A stretch of 64,000 nucleotides of DNA from NCBI GenBank assembly GCA_023014485.1, contig JAJOZX010001570.1, forward strand, positions 611,501 through 675,500, read 5' to 3'. Under the pieces are notes generated by a model that was given only the letters and a program-made list of their open reading frames with translations, was not told where the DNA came from and made no database searches. The position numbers were made by a program, and so were the translations under genes. Positions 8,926 through 19,661 of this stretch are shown piece after piece (positions within the stretch are counted from its first letter, which is position 1; each line of letters begins with the position of its first letter). This stretch comes from Bathynomus jamesi. Lineage: Eukaryota; Arthropoda; Malacostraca; Isopoda; Cirolanidae.

Positions 8926-8995
8926 ATAATAATAATAATAATAATAAGAAGAAGACAAAGAAGAAGAAGAAGAATGAATGAATGAATGAATGAAT
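8926..8995. repeat. Compound (ATA)n-(GAA)n-(TGAA)n microsatellite
   Basis: Three adjoining short tandem tracts mark the outer end of the plus Penelope arm. The left arm also ends beside a (TAA)n run at about 3797. Confidence 0.85.
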
Positions 8996-9464
8996 AATTC
9001 TTTTTTATAAAACAAATAAAATTTTACAATTTTGTTGCTACAATAATTTTGACAAAATAAATAATTGTGAAATTGGACTATTTATTTTATTTAATTTTGC
9101 CCTTAAACTTTAGGCTTTACTGGACTCTCAGATTAATGAAAGATAAAACATCACTTCATTGGCATAATACCTAAAAATAGATTAGATAAGGAAATAGCCG
9201 AGTATTAGGCCAAATAGCTATCTGAACTGTGAAGCACGGCGGAATGCATCTCCAAGATCAACAAATATGGACATATCACTGGTCGTGGGAGATTGTTCTT
9301 AAGTCCACAGTGAAAGACTTTTTTCATGCTTTTGTTATGGCTCGCTGCGGGGGTAGAGGGAGTGTCTAGGAAGGTGTGAAAGGCAAATAAAGTCAATGCC
9401 ATAAATTAAAAGAAGAAAATCTTATTGGCAAAACGATACGAAACTTTTGTCAATTATTTATTTG
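8996..9464. other. Unassigned AT-rich stretch
   Basis: No recognisable gene. A 65-codon minus-strand frame at 9205-9402 has no features I can link to a family. Confidence 0.5.
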
Positions 9465-9666
9465 GGATCATCTGAAGATCAGGGCTCCCAGCCTTCTCTA
9501 GTTAGCCTTATAAGGCTAACTAACGAAAATATCACGACCTAACCTAATCAATCGTTAGGTCAACTGTACGCCCTTGACGTTTCGTTAGGTTTGGTGGTGA
9601 TATTTTCGTTAGTTAGCCTTACAAAGCTAACTAAAGAAGGCTCGGGCCCTGATCTTCAGGTGATCC
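9465..9666. repeat. Foldback element of about 200 bp
   Basis: The left arm (GGATCATCTGAAGATCAGGG, then GTTAGCCTTATAAGGCTAAC) pairs with the right arm ending CTGATCTTCAGGTGATCC. Inside lies the dispersed motif ACGAAAATATCACGAC plus CAACTGTACGCCCTTGA, also present at 11883, 12030, 44130 and 53625. Non-coding. Confidence 0.75.
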
Positions 9667-9692
9667 TTTATTTAGAATTGTCTCCTTAAAAA

Positions 9693-9696
<4 letters not shown>

Positions 9697-9733
<37 letters not shown>
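9697..9733. repeat. (TA)n microsatellite
   Basis: Pure TA run immediately left of the tRNA-headed repeat cluster. Confidence 0.95.
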
Positions 9734-9735
<2 letters not shown>

Positions 9736-9805
9736 TAAAGAACGACGCTTGTATAGGAGAACATTCCGCGCAAGATGAGGAGGGAGAACGAACAAATGAA
9801 AAAAT

Positions 9806-9882
9806 GAGGTAACCACCCGGGAATCGAAACCGGGATCTTCTGATTGCCGGTCAGATATGATAACCACTACACCATGGTCCTC
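9806..9882 (-). other. tRNA-Val-like SINE head, copy 1
   Basis: The minus strand has an A box (TGGTGTAGTGG), a five-base anticodon stem TCTGA/TCAGA with loop CCGGCAA, and a B box (GGTTTCGATTCCC) in a CCCGG/CCGGG T arm. Position 33 is C rather than U, the T loop has an extra base and the acceptor stem is imperfect, so it is tRNA-derived rather than a working tRNA gene. Confidence 0.7.
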
Positions 9883-10077
9883 ACTCGATCAGAAGTCGTA
9901 ATTCTCCTACATACGCGCAGAAACCAATGCCCCGAGGGGGGCACCTCCCGCATGCCGCACCTATATATACACATTTCAACTGCAAAGAACACGCAGTATA
10001 ATTAACGTAAAGAACGACGCTTGTATAGGAGAACATTCCGCGCAAGATGAGGAGGGAGAACGAACAAATGAAAAAAT

Positions 10078-10141
10078 GAGGTAACCACCCGGGATCTTCC
10101 GATTGCCGGTCAGATATGATAACCACTACACCATGGTCCTC
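10078..10141 (-). other. tRNA-Val-like SINE head, copy 2, T arm deleted
   Basis: Same as copy 1 except that 13 bases spanning the T loop are missing (CACCCGGGATC), which removes the B box. It could no longer fold as a tRNA. Confidence 0.7.
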
Positions 10142-10454
10142 ACTCGATCAGAAGTCGTAATTCTCCTACATACGCGCAGAAACCAATGCCCCGAGGGGGG
10201 CACCTCCCGCATGCCGCACCTATATATACATTTCAACTGCAAAGAACACGCAGTATAATTAACGTAAAGAACGACGCTTGTATTGGAGAACATTCCGCGC
10301 AAGATGAGGAGGGAGAACGAACAAATGAAAAAATGAGGTAACCGGCGTGTTCTTTGCAGTTGAAATGTATATATAGGTGCGGCATGCGGGAGGTGCCCCC
10401 CTCGGAGCATTGGTTTCTGCGCGTATGTAGGAGAATTACGACTTCTGATCGAGT

Positions 10455-10531
10455 GAGGACCATGGTGTAGTGGTTATCATATCTGACCGGCAATCGGAAG
10501 ATCCCGGTTTCGATTCCCGGGTGGTTACCTC
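10455..10531 (+). other. tRNA-Val-like SINE head, inverted copy
   Basis: Full-length tRNA-like head on the plus strand with A box TGGTGTAGTGG and B box GGTTTCGATTCCC. One anticodon-stem base differs from copy 1 (TCGGA). Confidence 0.7.
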
Positions 10532-10642
10532 ATTTTTTCATTTGTTCGTTCTCCCTCCTCATCTTGCGCGGAATGTTCTCCTATACAAGCGTCGTTCTTT
10601 GCGTTAATTATACTGCGTGTTCTTTGCAGTTGAAATGTATAT

Positions 10643-11419
10643 TATATATATATATATAATATATACATATTTTTTTTTAGCCAAATATAAAACATGGTTT
10701 ACTTATTCAGCGAATGCAAGTTTTTATCGCACGGATTTTCAAGTAAACTATTGTACAAAAAGCATTATAGTTTCAACTTCCTGCACTTGATACGTACACA
10801 CGTTGGCAACTGGAATAAGTGAGGTCGAGAGTGTGATAATTGACATAGAGTGAGGTAATTTTTTGTGAGGTAATACTTTTAGCACCTCGGAACATTAAAA
10901 TAAATATATCTAAAAAATCTAGAAATATTTTTATTGTCGGAAAAAAAGATATGTTGGTCCTGATTAAATTAGGTTAGGCTAGATTAGTGAATATCTCACT
11001 ATTTAATCCCTAAACAGAAAACACCCTTCGAGCCTTCAATTGCGTCCGGAACACTTATCATCCTCTTCTCATTCGTCGGCGCTAAGATTAGGTTAGGTTA
11101 AATTAAGTTTGTGAATAATTAGTTTTTTAGATATATATGGATTTTAAAAAGTCGTTACTTCGTTTATGTGGAGATGCACACAAATATGTGTGTGTGTGTG
11201 TGTGTGTATTTAGGCCGATCTTCCAACTGTATTCGAATTTGATTTGATTGATATGAGATATGAATATCTCAAGTACTGCTAGTATTAAAGCAAAATATTT
11301 TGTCTGTGCAATAGAAGCAGCGTATACACACATTTGGCTACCTTACTAAACCGCGACATTTTCATAGATGACGACATTTAACTTTATCTTAATAACCTAA
11401 TTAAGTTAACCCAACGTAA
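10643..11419. other. Intergenic, one dispersed repeat
   Basis: Apart from the dispersed repeat at 10968-11195 and a short (GT)n tract near 11189-11208, nothing is recognised. Confidence 0.5.
10968..11195 (+). repeat. Dispersed repeat, copy 1
   Basis: Collinear with 16453-16665. Shared blocks include AGGCTAGATTAG, ATCTCA.TATTTAAT, AAACACCCTTC, ATGAGGTTAGGTTA-like sequence and GAGATGCACACA. Copies are diverged (roughly 70-75 percent by eye). No coding potential is seen. Confidence 0.65.
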
Positions 11420-11632
11420 GGGGCCATTAAAAAATTACGTAACGCTATTTTTGCTCAAACTTGACACCCCCAACCCCTTTGTAACGTTCCGTAACACTAG
11501 ACCTTACACCCCACTAAGATGTTATGCAACCCCTAATAGGGGGTGTTTGGTCTAGGTTCCGGAACGTTATAAGGTGGGGGGAGGGTGTCAAGTTTTAGTA
11601 AAACTAGCGTTATGTAATTTTTTAACGGTCCC
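11420..11632. mobile_element. Palindromic MITE, GGGGCCATTAAAAAATTACG ends
   Basis: The left end GGGGCCATTAAAAAATTACG and the right end reverse complement GGGACCGTTAAAAAATTACA match over about 50 bases, including the CTTGACACCCCC block. The centre also pairs (GTAACGTTCCG with CGGAACGTTA). No convincing target duplication was found, so the superfamily is open. Confidence 0.75.
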
Positions 11633-11837
11633 TAACCAAACCTTTATCATAGCCCCGTTTCTTCAAGATACTATTTAACGATTTCCAATGAACAAATAAG
11701 TGTGAAACTACGGCAACCTTCAACAAAACTTTAATGATTGATTTTTAATGTAATTGTCTTTTAATCGTATTTTAATTATAATCGATTACTAATATAAAAT
11801 ATTCTACTATAAATATACTGTATATGTAAATTATTTT

Positions 11838-12296
11838 GGTGCTGGTTAAGTATGCGGTCTACCATCTGAGTTTTGACAGAATATAAACTAACGAAAATAT
11901 CACGACTTAACCTAACCAATTATCAAGGGCGTACAGTTGATCTATTATTAATTATAACATTGTTTGTTTCTGGAATAGTATTTACTATTTACTAATAGAT
12001 CAACTGTACGCCCTTGATAAATAATTGGTTAGGTTAAGTCGTGATATTTTCGTTAGTTTTAACGAAAATATTCTGTCAAAACTCAGATGGTAGACCGCAT
12101 ACTTAACCAGCACCTAAAATTTTGTAATTAAATATATTTCTTGAACTAAATTTCTTATATTTTAATTCCTTTCCTTAAATACATTTATAAAGGTGTAATT
12201 TAAGATGATGTTGACCGCACACTTAACCAGAACTCAGATGGTAGACCGCACACTTAACCAGAACTCAGATGGTAGACCGCATACTTAACCAGCACC
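11838..12296. mobile_element. Palindromic MITE with 8-bp TSD and duplicated right end
   Basis: Ends GGTGCTGGTTAAGTATGCGG and its reverse complement, flanked by ATTATTTT on both sides (11830-11837 and 12297-12304). The right terminus is repeated: an internal end at about 12066-12116 and two more partial ends at 12212-12296, each with ACTCAGATGGTAGACCGCA. An inner palindrome (11883-12058) carries a different repeat family. Confidence 0.78.
11883..12058. repeat. Inner palindrome with ACGAAAATATCACGACTTAA ends
   Basis: The arms AACTAACGAAAATATCACGA...AGGGCGTACAGTTGATCTA are reverse complements around a roughly 60-bp centre. The same end sequence recurs at 9525, 44130 and 53625, so this looks like a distinct small foldback element that inserted into, or was captured by, the outer MITE. 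Confidence 0.75.
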
Positions 12297-12304
12297 ATTA
12301 TTTT

Positions 12305-13430
12305 TTTTATTATTAATTAATTTATGAATTAATTAATTATCAGATTTTGAGTTTTTGACTCAGTTACTTGATTTTTTTTCAGAGGATATATGATATTTTT
12401 TAGAAGTATCTTACTCGGTATGAATGTACAATTGGTTAAAAAAATATGTCGTGAATCTATTTCTTGTTGATACATATTGCTAAGAAAGATTTTTTTATAT
12501 ACAGTATATAAAATTCGCTGAATCAACTGTACTTTGGTACGAATATCGCTTTATAGGAACTCTGAGTTGGTCACGTGGAAAAACTTTATTTCTCATTGAC
12601 TGTTTGACGCAATCAAACAACTTGGCAAGTATGCTAAAAAGTTTTAAAGCTGTTTATCTCGTCTGACGTCTCGCAAAACTGCTTTTTAGATGCTCTTAAA
12701 ATGAACAATCAAATAAATAAATAAGAAAACAATAAAAACGATAGAGAATTTGTATGAAAATCTTGTTTGTGAGTACATAAAGAGAGGTCTCCCTTCACAT
12801 ATCCCCACAACTCATATTTTACCATTTTCACAAAAGATAACTTGTATTTTTCTTCGAGGCTGTGATGATAAATACCTTATTTATGACGGTGATGATTGTG
12901 TATTTTTGTGGGCGATTGGTTGGTTGTAACTGTATTGCATGCCTCTGCCTCTACAAGCCCAATTCTTGAATTAAAAATGAGATTTTGACAGTTGGAAAAT
13001 TCTAAAACAGGATTATTGAAATATTTTTTAGCAAAAATAATGAAATAAAATTGTAGTTGAATGCTTTCGTCTAAGTTCTTTTAAAAAATGCATTTGAAGC
13101 TGCAACCACTTACGGATGGGAGGATACGACAAGTTTAAATTCAAAGAAAACGATCATGAAGAATCGTTGACATTTTGAATTCTTCACTACAAGTTTGAAG
13201 AACTGTGACTGATTTTTTTTTTGAAGATGCTAAGCCTAAATAAAAACTACCTATTAATAGCTACCTTAAATTTCATCATGTATGTATTGCATACATAACA
13301 AATAAAAAAAAAAATGGTTTTTAGTAAGTGAAACAAACCTGTATTGTACACGGTTCTACTGTTTAAACCTTACAAAAAATTCCAAGATTATATTTTTTCA
13401 CTAAAATAATAATTGTAGTCAGTGGCGATT
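12305..13430. other. Unassigned AT-rich stretch
   Basis: No recognisable coding sequence, RNA or repeat structure in about 1.1 kb. Only short homopolymer runs are seen. Confidence 0.5.
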
Positions 13431-15684
13431 CTAAGAATTATTTCAGGGGCAAAGACTTAAAAACTTCCCCAAGTTGAATGGGTGACAGAGGGAGCATCCA
13501 GGCGCAGTGGAGTGGAGTGGTTTGGAAAAGTTGTTTTATTAATACATTTCGAAATGGTTTACACTCACAGACTTTATAATAAGATAATTAAATTATTTCA
13601 CACAATCATACTCCAGATTCAGTGTTTTATTTATATCATGTCATTGTCATAATGGTTACCGACAGTAATAATATGTATCAGTAATACGTTCGGCACACAT
13701 TACAAATTACAATTTATAGTGACATTTTTCTTTTCTTCACTCTGCTAAAACTAGTGATAACTTTGTTGAAATCAAGGGTTTCTGCTAAGTACCCCTCAAT
13801 ACTAATCAGAGCAAGAGCAAATGAACGATCTTCACCCATTATCAATCTCAGGTAGCATTTAATTAGTTTGTTTACTAAACGTCCTTTCTGGTCCAGCTGT
13901 AGAGAGACTGATTGTACCTAATATTCAGTACAAACAACAATACATCTTGCACAGTTGCATCTTCTAGTTCCACTCCAATGGCAAGTGTCTCCTGGATTAG
14001 GCAGGAGTACTGGGTGTACTCTGCAACCGCTGTATCAATATCTGTCTTTAGAATATGTTTCTGCCACATCTTTGAACATGATTTTTTACCCAAATATTGT
14101 GGCATTAAACAAATGAATTTTGTGAAAGATTCCACAAAACCCAGGAATCTCTCCAAGAAGTCTATCGTATATTTGAAAGAAGACTAGTCTTGAATCTGAT
14201 TTTTGGATCGGTTGTTTGCTCGTCCAAGACTACCTCCCCTGTCATTTTCTTTCGCCGCCTCATTCTATGGTTTTGAAAGTTTATTTTCACTCCTTCATCT
14301 TCAACTATTTTCCGGACATTTTTCAGTTTATTTTCAAATGACTCCTCTGACCTTAGTGCTATGGAACTTAATGTGGAGTGTATCATATTTGATGTTTGGA
14401 TCACATCCATTTTGCCAGCTTATAGATAGTCGGACAAACTAAAGGTGTTTTTCAGAACTTCTTCCCATATTTCTAATAGCAAAAGAAATTCCACCTTGCT
14501 AATATGAGTTAGTAACCCATCTGCCTCAGCAACTATAGTTGGATTTCTGTAGTTTTCCTTCATTTGGTCTAAGTCAGCAATAATGCTACATAGTTGAGTT
14601 TGATAGCCAGCACTGCAGTGTGTTTACAATACCACCTCATTTCACACAGTCGCTGTAATTTTTTTTCATTTCCAGTTCTTTCTGTGCTTTCTGAAATATA
14701 ACTACCCTGGGACGACTTGCAGTTATAAAAGTGTAAATCTTTTCAATATTGCCAAAAAAGTGTGACAACTTCAGTGACACTAGAGCATGTAGCTATCAAT
14801 ACCAAATTCAGTTTATGGGCACAGCAGTGCAAGTAGTATGAAAGATTATTCACCTCTTTGACCCTGGCTTGCAATCCGCCTAGTCTCCCTGACATGTTAG
14901 ATACACCATCATATCCCTGTAACCTAATTAAGTCGTATCTAAATCCAGTTCCTTCAACATTTCTTGTAGTGCACCAAACGTATCCTGATTTGGAACTGTC
15001 AATATCGATAAATCTTATGAATCTTTCCAATACTTGAAAAGCAGTACATAGCGAATGGAGAAAGATGGTTGATCTTTATGTGAAATGTCAATAGTAAGAG
15101 TCCATGACGATGCCATAATACCTAGCCTGGTGGATCTCAACTCGTCACCAACTGCTTTAATGAATTCATTTGGACTTAAACTCAGATACGTCTGATTTTC
15201 AGAAGCTTCACAGAGGTGCTTTGCAAGATCATCATAATATTTGCCTAACTTTACAAGTTCAAGAAAGTTGCCATCATTCATCCCTTCAACCTTTCCTAAA
15301 TACAAATATTTGGTTTCTTTATGACCATGAAAAGGCAAATTCTGTTTAGGCAGGAAAAGTGTTATATCCAGTAGTCTTCACATAACATGCGTTTTTCTCA
15401 GGTTGTCTTTCATACGCACAGATCTACACTTAGCAAAGAGTAGCACCTGTGTCTAACCTAAATACACTCTTCAACATGGTTGTGACAACGTGGATATGAA
15501 CCTGGCCTTTCTCATGGTTTCCCAGGTTTTCTGTGGCTTATACTTTACCGTACCATACATTTCGCTACCAATTCTGCAAGATAGGTTTGCAATATTTTTT
15601 CCCGTTTTCTCTCCTCTGAAACTTTTCCCCAAATTTTTTTTCAGGGGTGGGCAGTCAGCCCCCTTCACCCTCAAGTTGCCACTA
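13431..15684 (-). mobile_element. Decayed hAT element (ZMYM1/DUF4371 type)
   Basis: Possible termini are CAGTGGCGATTCTAAG (13431) and CTTGAGGG..GTGGCAACTTG reversed near 15680. AATTGTAGT to the left and ATTTGTAGT to the right could be a mutated 8-bp duplication. The interior encodes a transposase of the DUF4371 group on the minus strand. The ends are assigned less surely than the coding region. Confidence 0.6.
13875..15338 (-). pseudogene. ZMYM1-like (DUF4371) hAT transposase, frameshifted
   Basis: Order on the minus strand: FHGHKETKYLYLGKVEGMND followed by GNFLELVKLGKYYD and NEFIKAVGDELRSTRLGIMA (15338-15015). A second frame holds ERFIRFIDID, LQGYDGVSNMSGRLGGLQAR and YYLHCCAHKLNLVLIATCSS (15030-14743). 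RNase H-fold aspartates fall in TIDISHKDQPS and GYDGVSN, and CCAHKLNL is the hAT CxxH motif. Remnants to 13875 fit the region before the dimerisation domain, which is missing. Stops and indels show it is dead. Related sequences are often annotated as host zinc finger MYM-type genes. Confidence 0.82.
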
Positions 15685-15850
15685 CAATTTGTAGTGCGAA
15701 CTGCATTATTTTGGTACTTAAAGTGGAAAATAAAATTGCAAACACAAATATTAACCTAATGAAATTGAAGGTAGCATCCATATGATATATCCCCCCCAAG
15801 GATGTAAAGGGTAGAGCTCGAGCCTGGGCTACCTTAGCCCCAAGTCAATT

Positions 15851-16002
15851 AAAGAGTGGTGGCCGGCACACCGCTTCTTCGTGACGTAAGATACAGAAAA
15901 GACAACTGGCCAACTCTACGGCAACACTGGGATTGGAACCCACGACTCAGCGGGATTTCAGCACTACTGCGACAGTCTAACCGATCGAGCCACGAAACGC
16001 TC
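15851..16002 (-). other. tRNA-derived SINE
   Basis: The minus strand from 16002 has an A box-like GTGGCTCGATCGGTTAGA and, 40 bases on, GGGTTCCAATCCCA as B box. A non-tRNA body follows to about 15851. A complete cloverleaf is not formed, which fits a SINE head and not a tRNA gene. Confidence 0.6.
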
Positions 16003-18600
16003 ATGAAATTAGAACTGGAACGAACTACTACGGTACCATCATTACTAATAAACCAAATTGTCCGCTAAACCTCAAAATGCCATTTTCGTCTCTCTTTCGT
16101 TGCGTGCAAATTATTGCCGACTGCAAAATCTTGCCTTCGCACTAACAGGCAAGGTCGTATGACAGAAAGGGTCAACATGTATGAGTACGAGACGCTTATT
16201 TAGCATGTTAGTTCACTGTCAAAAATAAGAGGAGAGATGGATAAGTTAAGAAGCATGACTGGTGTGAAACAGATTCATCATATGGAAAATGAAGAAATTC
16301 GGAAAGGTGTCAAGAAGGGTCATTAAGATAGGCAAGATTAGTTTGTACGTTAAAAAGTTGGTATGGTTATATTACATAGAATGAATAACGAAAATATTGT
16401 GAAAAAGGTGCGCGGGCGTACGCGTGTAAGAAACTGCGCATAAGTGAATTTAGGCTAGATTAGCGAGTATCTCATTATTTAATAAATTGACAGTAAACAC
16501 CCTTCCAACCCCAGTTGGGACCAAAACACTTCTGACGCCCCTCTCAGTTCGATGGCAGTAATATGAGGTTAGGTTAATTATTTATTTGGGTATATAAATT
16601 TTTAAAAAAAATTGCCAACTTGCTTATGCTGAAATGCACACATCGTACGTGTGCGTAAGTATGTAAAGGTCACTTAAAAGATAGCACGATATAATTAGAA
16701 ATTGTGAATAAATGTGTTTACAGTATATAAATGTGAATAAAAAGTCAATCGAGAAAAAGGAATTAATGCGTCTTATGTCGTCTGCGAATGGAGGCATTGG
16801 TCTTGCCTACCGTATTGCTAGAGGTATACTCCTAACGTTGTCAAGAAAGATAACACTGGATCCCTAAGATTGTGGTGATCCCTCCAAATCCTTGCGTAAT
16901 TGATTAGTGCTCAGGGTCCCCAGTTCAAACGTCGTGCTCACCCCATGGAGAATGAAAGACGAATGTTTAGATAATGTATGCATGCATGCCTACTTCACAT
17001 CTATTACACCCAGAACTGCTAAAAACACACTACATACTCTATTTATATACATTTTGCGTACTTTTAACCCGTGCTCAATATTCTAACATATTTTAAGTTC
17101 TCTGATTAAGAATACCTCGCAGGGGCTTGAATTTAAGCAAGGTCTTTGGTCTGTTGACACATTCAACTTAGGTTTATTCCACCCCATACCCTGAACCTTG
17201 AGACTTGTCATCCTGTGTATCATACGGTATGCTACACTAAAATACAACAAATATTCTCATTTTTTTTAATTTTACCTTAATATAAACACACAACCGACCG
17301 TATAACTACTCGACTCTATCTACTTTAATTACAATATATTACAACAGGATTTGGGGAGTCTTCACTGCACAAGCAGTTTCTTTTTCCAAACTTAAATTTC
17401 TTAAAATTTCATCCCCTCAGTCTAAACATTAGAAAATACAATTAGAAATTAAAAGTTGTATACATTTTGAACTCTTAACAAAATATAAACTATTTAGAAA
17501 AAGTACAGAAATTACTATTAACAATAATTTAATGTGTACAACAAAATTTTTATAAAAATAATAATAACCAATTTATCAAGTAACTTAAAATAAATTGATA
17601 TGGAAATGATCAAGTAATTTACAATGGTTAAACAGCTTCACTAGACCCATAAAAGATAGAGAAAGCTATTGTAGCAAAATAGATAATAAGCCTAATTATT
17701 ATTATTTCAGAATTCTCATTCATTGTATCAAATTCTTGGAGACTTTGGCATCAGACCTCCAAAAAGTACCTACTTGGATTCTTTTGCTAAAATGTGTGCT
17801 AAAATGCTCGGGAACGAAAACCTAAACAGAAAATATATGCTAAGCTCAAGAAGGATCAGGAAGAGTAGGAAGAAACCTGTGGTCTACTGCCGCAACCTCT
17901 GAATAAGGAATACAAGTCGAAGAATACGGCAAATAATCGTTCAATGATGACATCGCAATGGACAAAAGAAGTGCCGGTGTAGAGCGAAAAAGTAAACACT
18001 CATTAGTGCAACGAATGCAGTTGATTATGTGACAGCCTTAACCCCATATATCACAACCATTTGTCGCCGTTTTTCACCACTGAATCGTGCCCCGCTTAAA
18101 AGTGATTATAGTAATTTTGAAAAATTTCAACATTTTGTCGCTGAATAACGATTAATAAAATTCAATACATTTTCTAACCCCAATTGTTGCCGATTAATGT
18201 GTAAACGGCTACAAACGGTTTTAAATGGGGCATGATTCACCTGTGAAAAAACGGCAGCAAACGGCCTTAAAGTGTTTAGTGAAAACATGCTTTCACTAAA
18301 AGTGACTGAATATTTACTTCGAGACAAATGAAATTTAATAAACAAAATAATTAAAGAACTCTACACATGTAGTCGATGTGTCTAAATTTCACATATGATG
18401 TAATAACGACCCATTTTTATTAGTACAGTTTTTACTTTGCCAAATTTTAAGTTGGCTAAATAATTTTATAGTTACCAAAAAGTTCTGATTGCGGTTATGA
18501 TAAGCGACGTGTTCAAAGAATAAATTGTTTTGAGGTTAACCTTGGTTTTGCTTCTGCTCGAATTGTTCATTCTGACGAAGGTCAAGCTTGTCACTCCACC
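16003..18600. other. Long stretch with little recognisable content
   Basis: Besides a dispersed repeat at 16453-16665 I see no gene, tRNA or transposon motif. It may be intergenic or intronic sequence near VMA21, or old unrecognisable repeats. Confidence 0.5.
16453..16665 (+). repeat. Dispersed repeat, copy 2
   Basis: Partner of 10968-11195, same strand and same internal order, diverged. Confidence 0.65.
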
Positions 18601-18603
18601 TTA

Positions 18604-18673
18604 GACCTACAGTTTAACGTGGAATCTGAACTACGCCCCACCAGTAGCCCAGCGTCTTAACCACTAGGCTACC
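18604..18673 (-). other. tRNA-derived SINE head
   Basis: The minus strand reads GGTAGCCTAGTGGTTAAGAC (A box) and GTAGTTCAGATTCCACG (B box) about 40 bases apart. Fold and ends are imperfect, so a SINE fragment is more likely than a tRNA gene. Confidence 0.6.
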
Positions 18674-18735
18674 CATTTATCTACCAACCAATTTTTTATT
18701 GTGTGGAAGGATGAACAGCTGGGATTTGCTCCACG

Positions 18736-18815
18736 CCGCTGCCGTCACTGGGTCTCGATCCCGGTGCCCATGGATTCGTAGTCAGCGACGCTAACCACTA
18801 CACCACCAAGGGGCA
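18736..18815 (-). other. tRNA-derived SINE head
   Basis: The minus strand has TTGGTGGTGTAGTGGTTAGC (A box), GTCGCTGACTACGAATCC (anticodon-arm region) and GGGATCGAGACCC (B box). A GC-rich body continues to about 18705. It is a different family from the adjacent head at 18604-18673 but in the same orientation. Confidence 0.65.
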
Positions 18816-19661
18816 TACTTAACTAAAGTTAAGAGAGTCTGAAAGATACAAAAAATGATGTAAATGAATTGGATTTGCCTTTAAGGACGTAGGTGCGGAC
18901 GATTTAACTACTGATTTTCCATTCAGGCAATTAAAGGACACCCTTAAATACATATGGAAGTAATGTACCAATTGCGAGATGATGCAAGAAATGTGGGATA
19001 GTTAGCATTCTTTACGAGTGCCTTTTGGAGAGGGTCTCTGCATCGTATATCAAGACCACGCAAGAGTTACTTTGAAAGATGAACAAAGCTCTGCAAACTG
19101 GCAATGAGCAGAGCCTAATGATCTTTGACACACCTGGGAAAGAAGTTCGAACGGAATTATGAAATTTCAGATTAGGTTACCTCCTACTGAACACAGTGAC
19201 ACTACTACTTGAACTAACAAAAGTAAAGTGGATGAAACAACAACAGAAGGGTAATGGGAGATAGGAGGAGCAGACAGATGACAGGAGACAAACATAGACA
19301 AGAACAATGATAATTTTGAAATTGGGGTCAATGGAGAGTAATTCTGATAATGACAAGATCCAGGAAACCTGAAACTGATTACCACACTTTTTTTTAAAAT
19401 GGATTTATACAAAAAAAATTTAAAAGCATACATCAGCTAACATCTACATAACCATTTGCTGTTGCAAATGAGCTATACACAAGGTACTTGAGAAGAATTT
19501 TTTAGTTTCAAATAATTGAACAGCACCCAACAAAACTTATATTTGAAACAAGCTACTGGAATGTACCGACTACTTTGACATTAAAGAAATGGCTAAACTG
19601 TACTTTGATACAAAATCCATGTCCTGTTTCAGAAGGTACAGTAGCCACAGTACAATAACCT
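18816..19661. other. Probable 3' flank or 3' UTR of VMA21
   Basis: No coding sequence or repeat is recognised. The part nearest 19661 would be the VMA21 3' UTR. No AATAAA signal was found on the minus strand within about 300 bases of the stop. Confidence 0.4.

Larger units (their letters stand above)
5141..8928 (+). mobile_element. Penelope-like element, right (plus) arm, multiply invaded
   Basis: This arm is collinear with the reverse complement of 3838-5140 once three insertions are removed (5327-5510, 5549-6888 and 7030-8420). The surviving pieces are 5141-5326, 5511-5548, 6889-7029 and 8421-8928. It ends with a terminal region present twice in tandem (about 8525-8682 and 8683-8835), each copy with CTGAAGATG..GAACGAAAC. 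All coding parts are frameshifted or cut. Confidence 0.78.
9734..10642. repeat. Cluster of tRNA-headed SINE-like units, three direct and one inverted
   Basis: Units start CGTAAAGAACGACGCTTGTA. Copy 1 is 9734-10005, copy 2 is 10006-10262, and copy 3 is a truncated 10263-10343. It abuts an inverted copy 10344-10604 and the start of another to 10642. Each full unit contains a tRNA-like head, a CCCCGAGGGGGGCACCTCCC block and a TATATATA box. The copies are nearly identical, so amplification is recent. Confidence 0.85.

Noticed and set aside
9205..9402. Minus-strand 65-codon frame with some gene-like composition
   Set aside because: No domain, no homologous copy in the window and no splice support. 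Left unassigned.
9806..9882. Functional tRNA gene
   Set aside because: The acceptor stem is imperfect, position 33 is not U, the T loop has an extra base, and the unit is repeated with a non-tRNA body. A SINE head is more likely.
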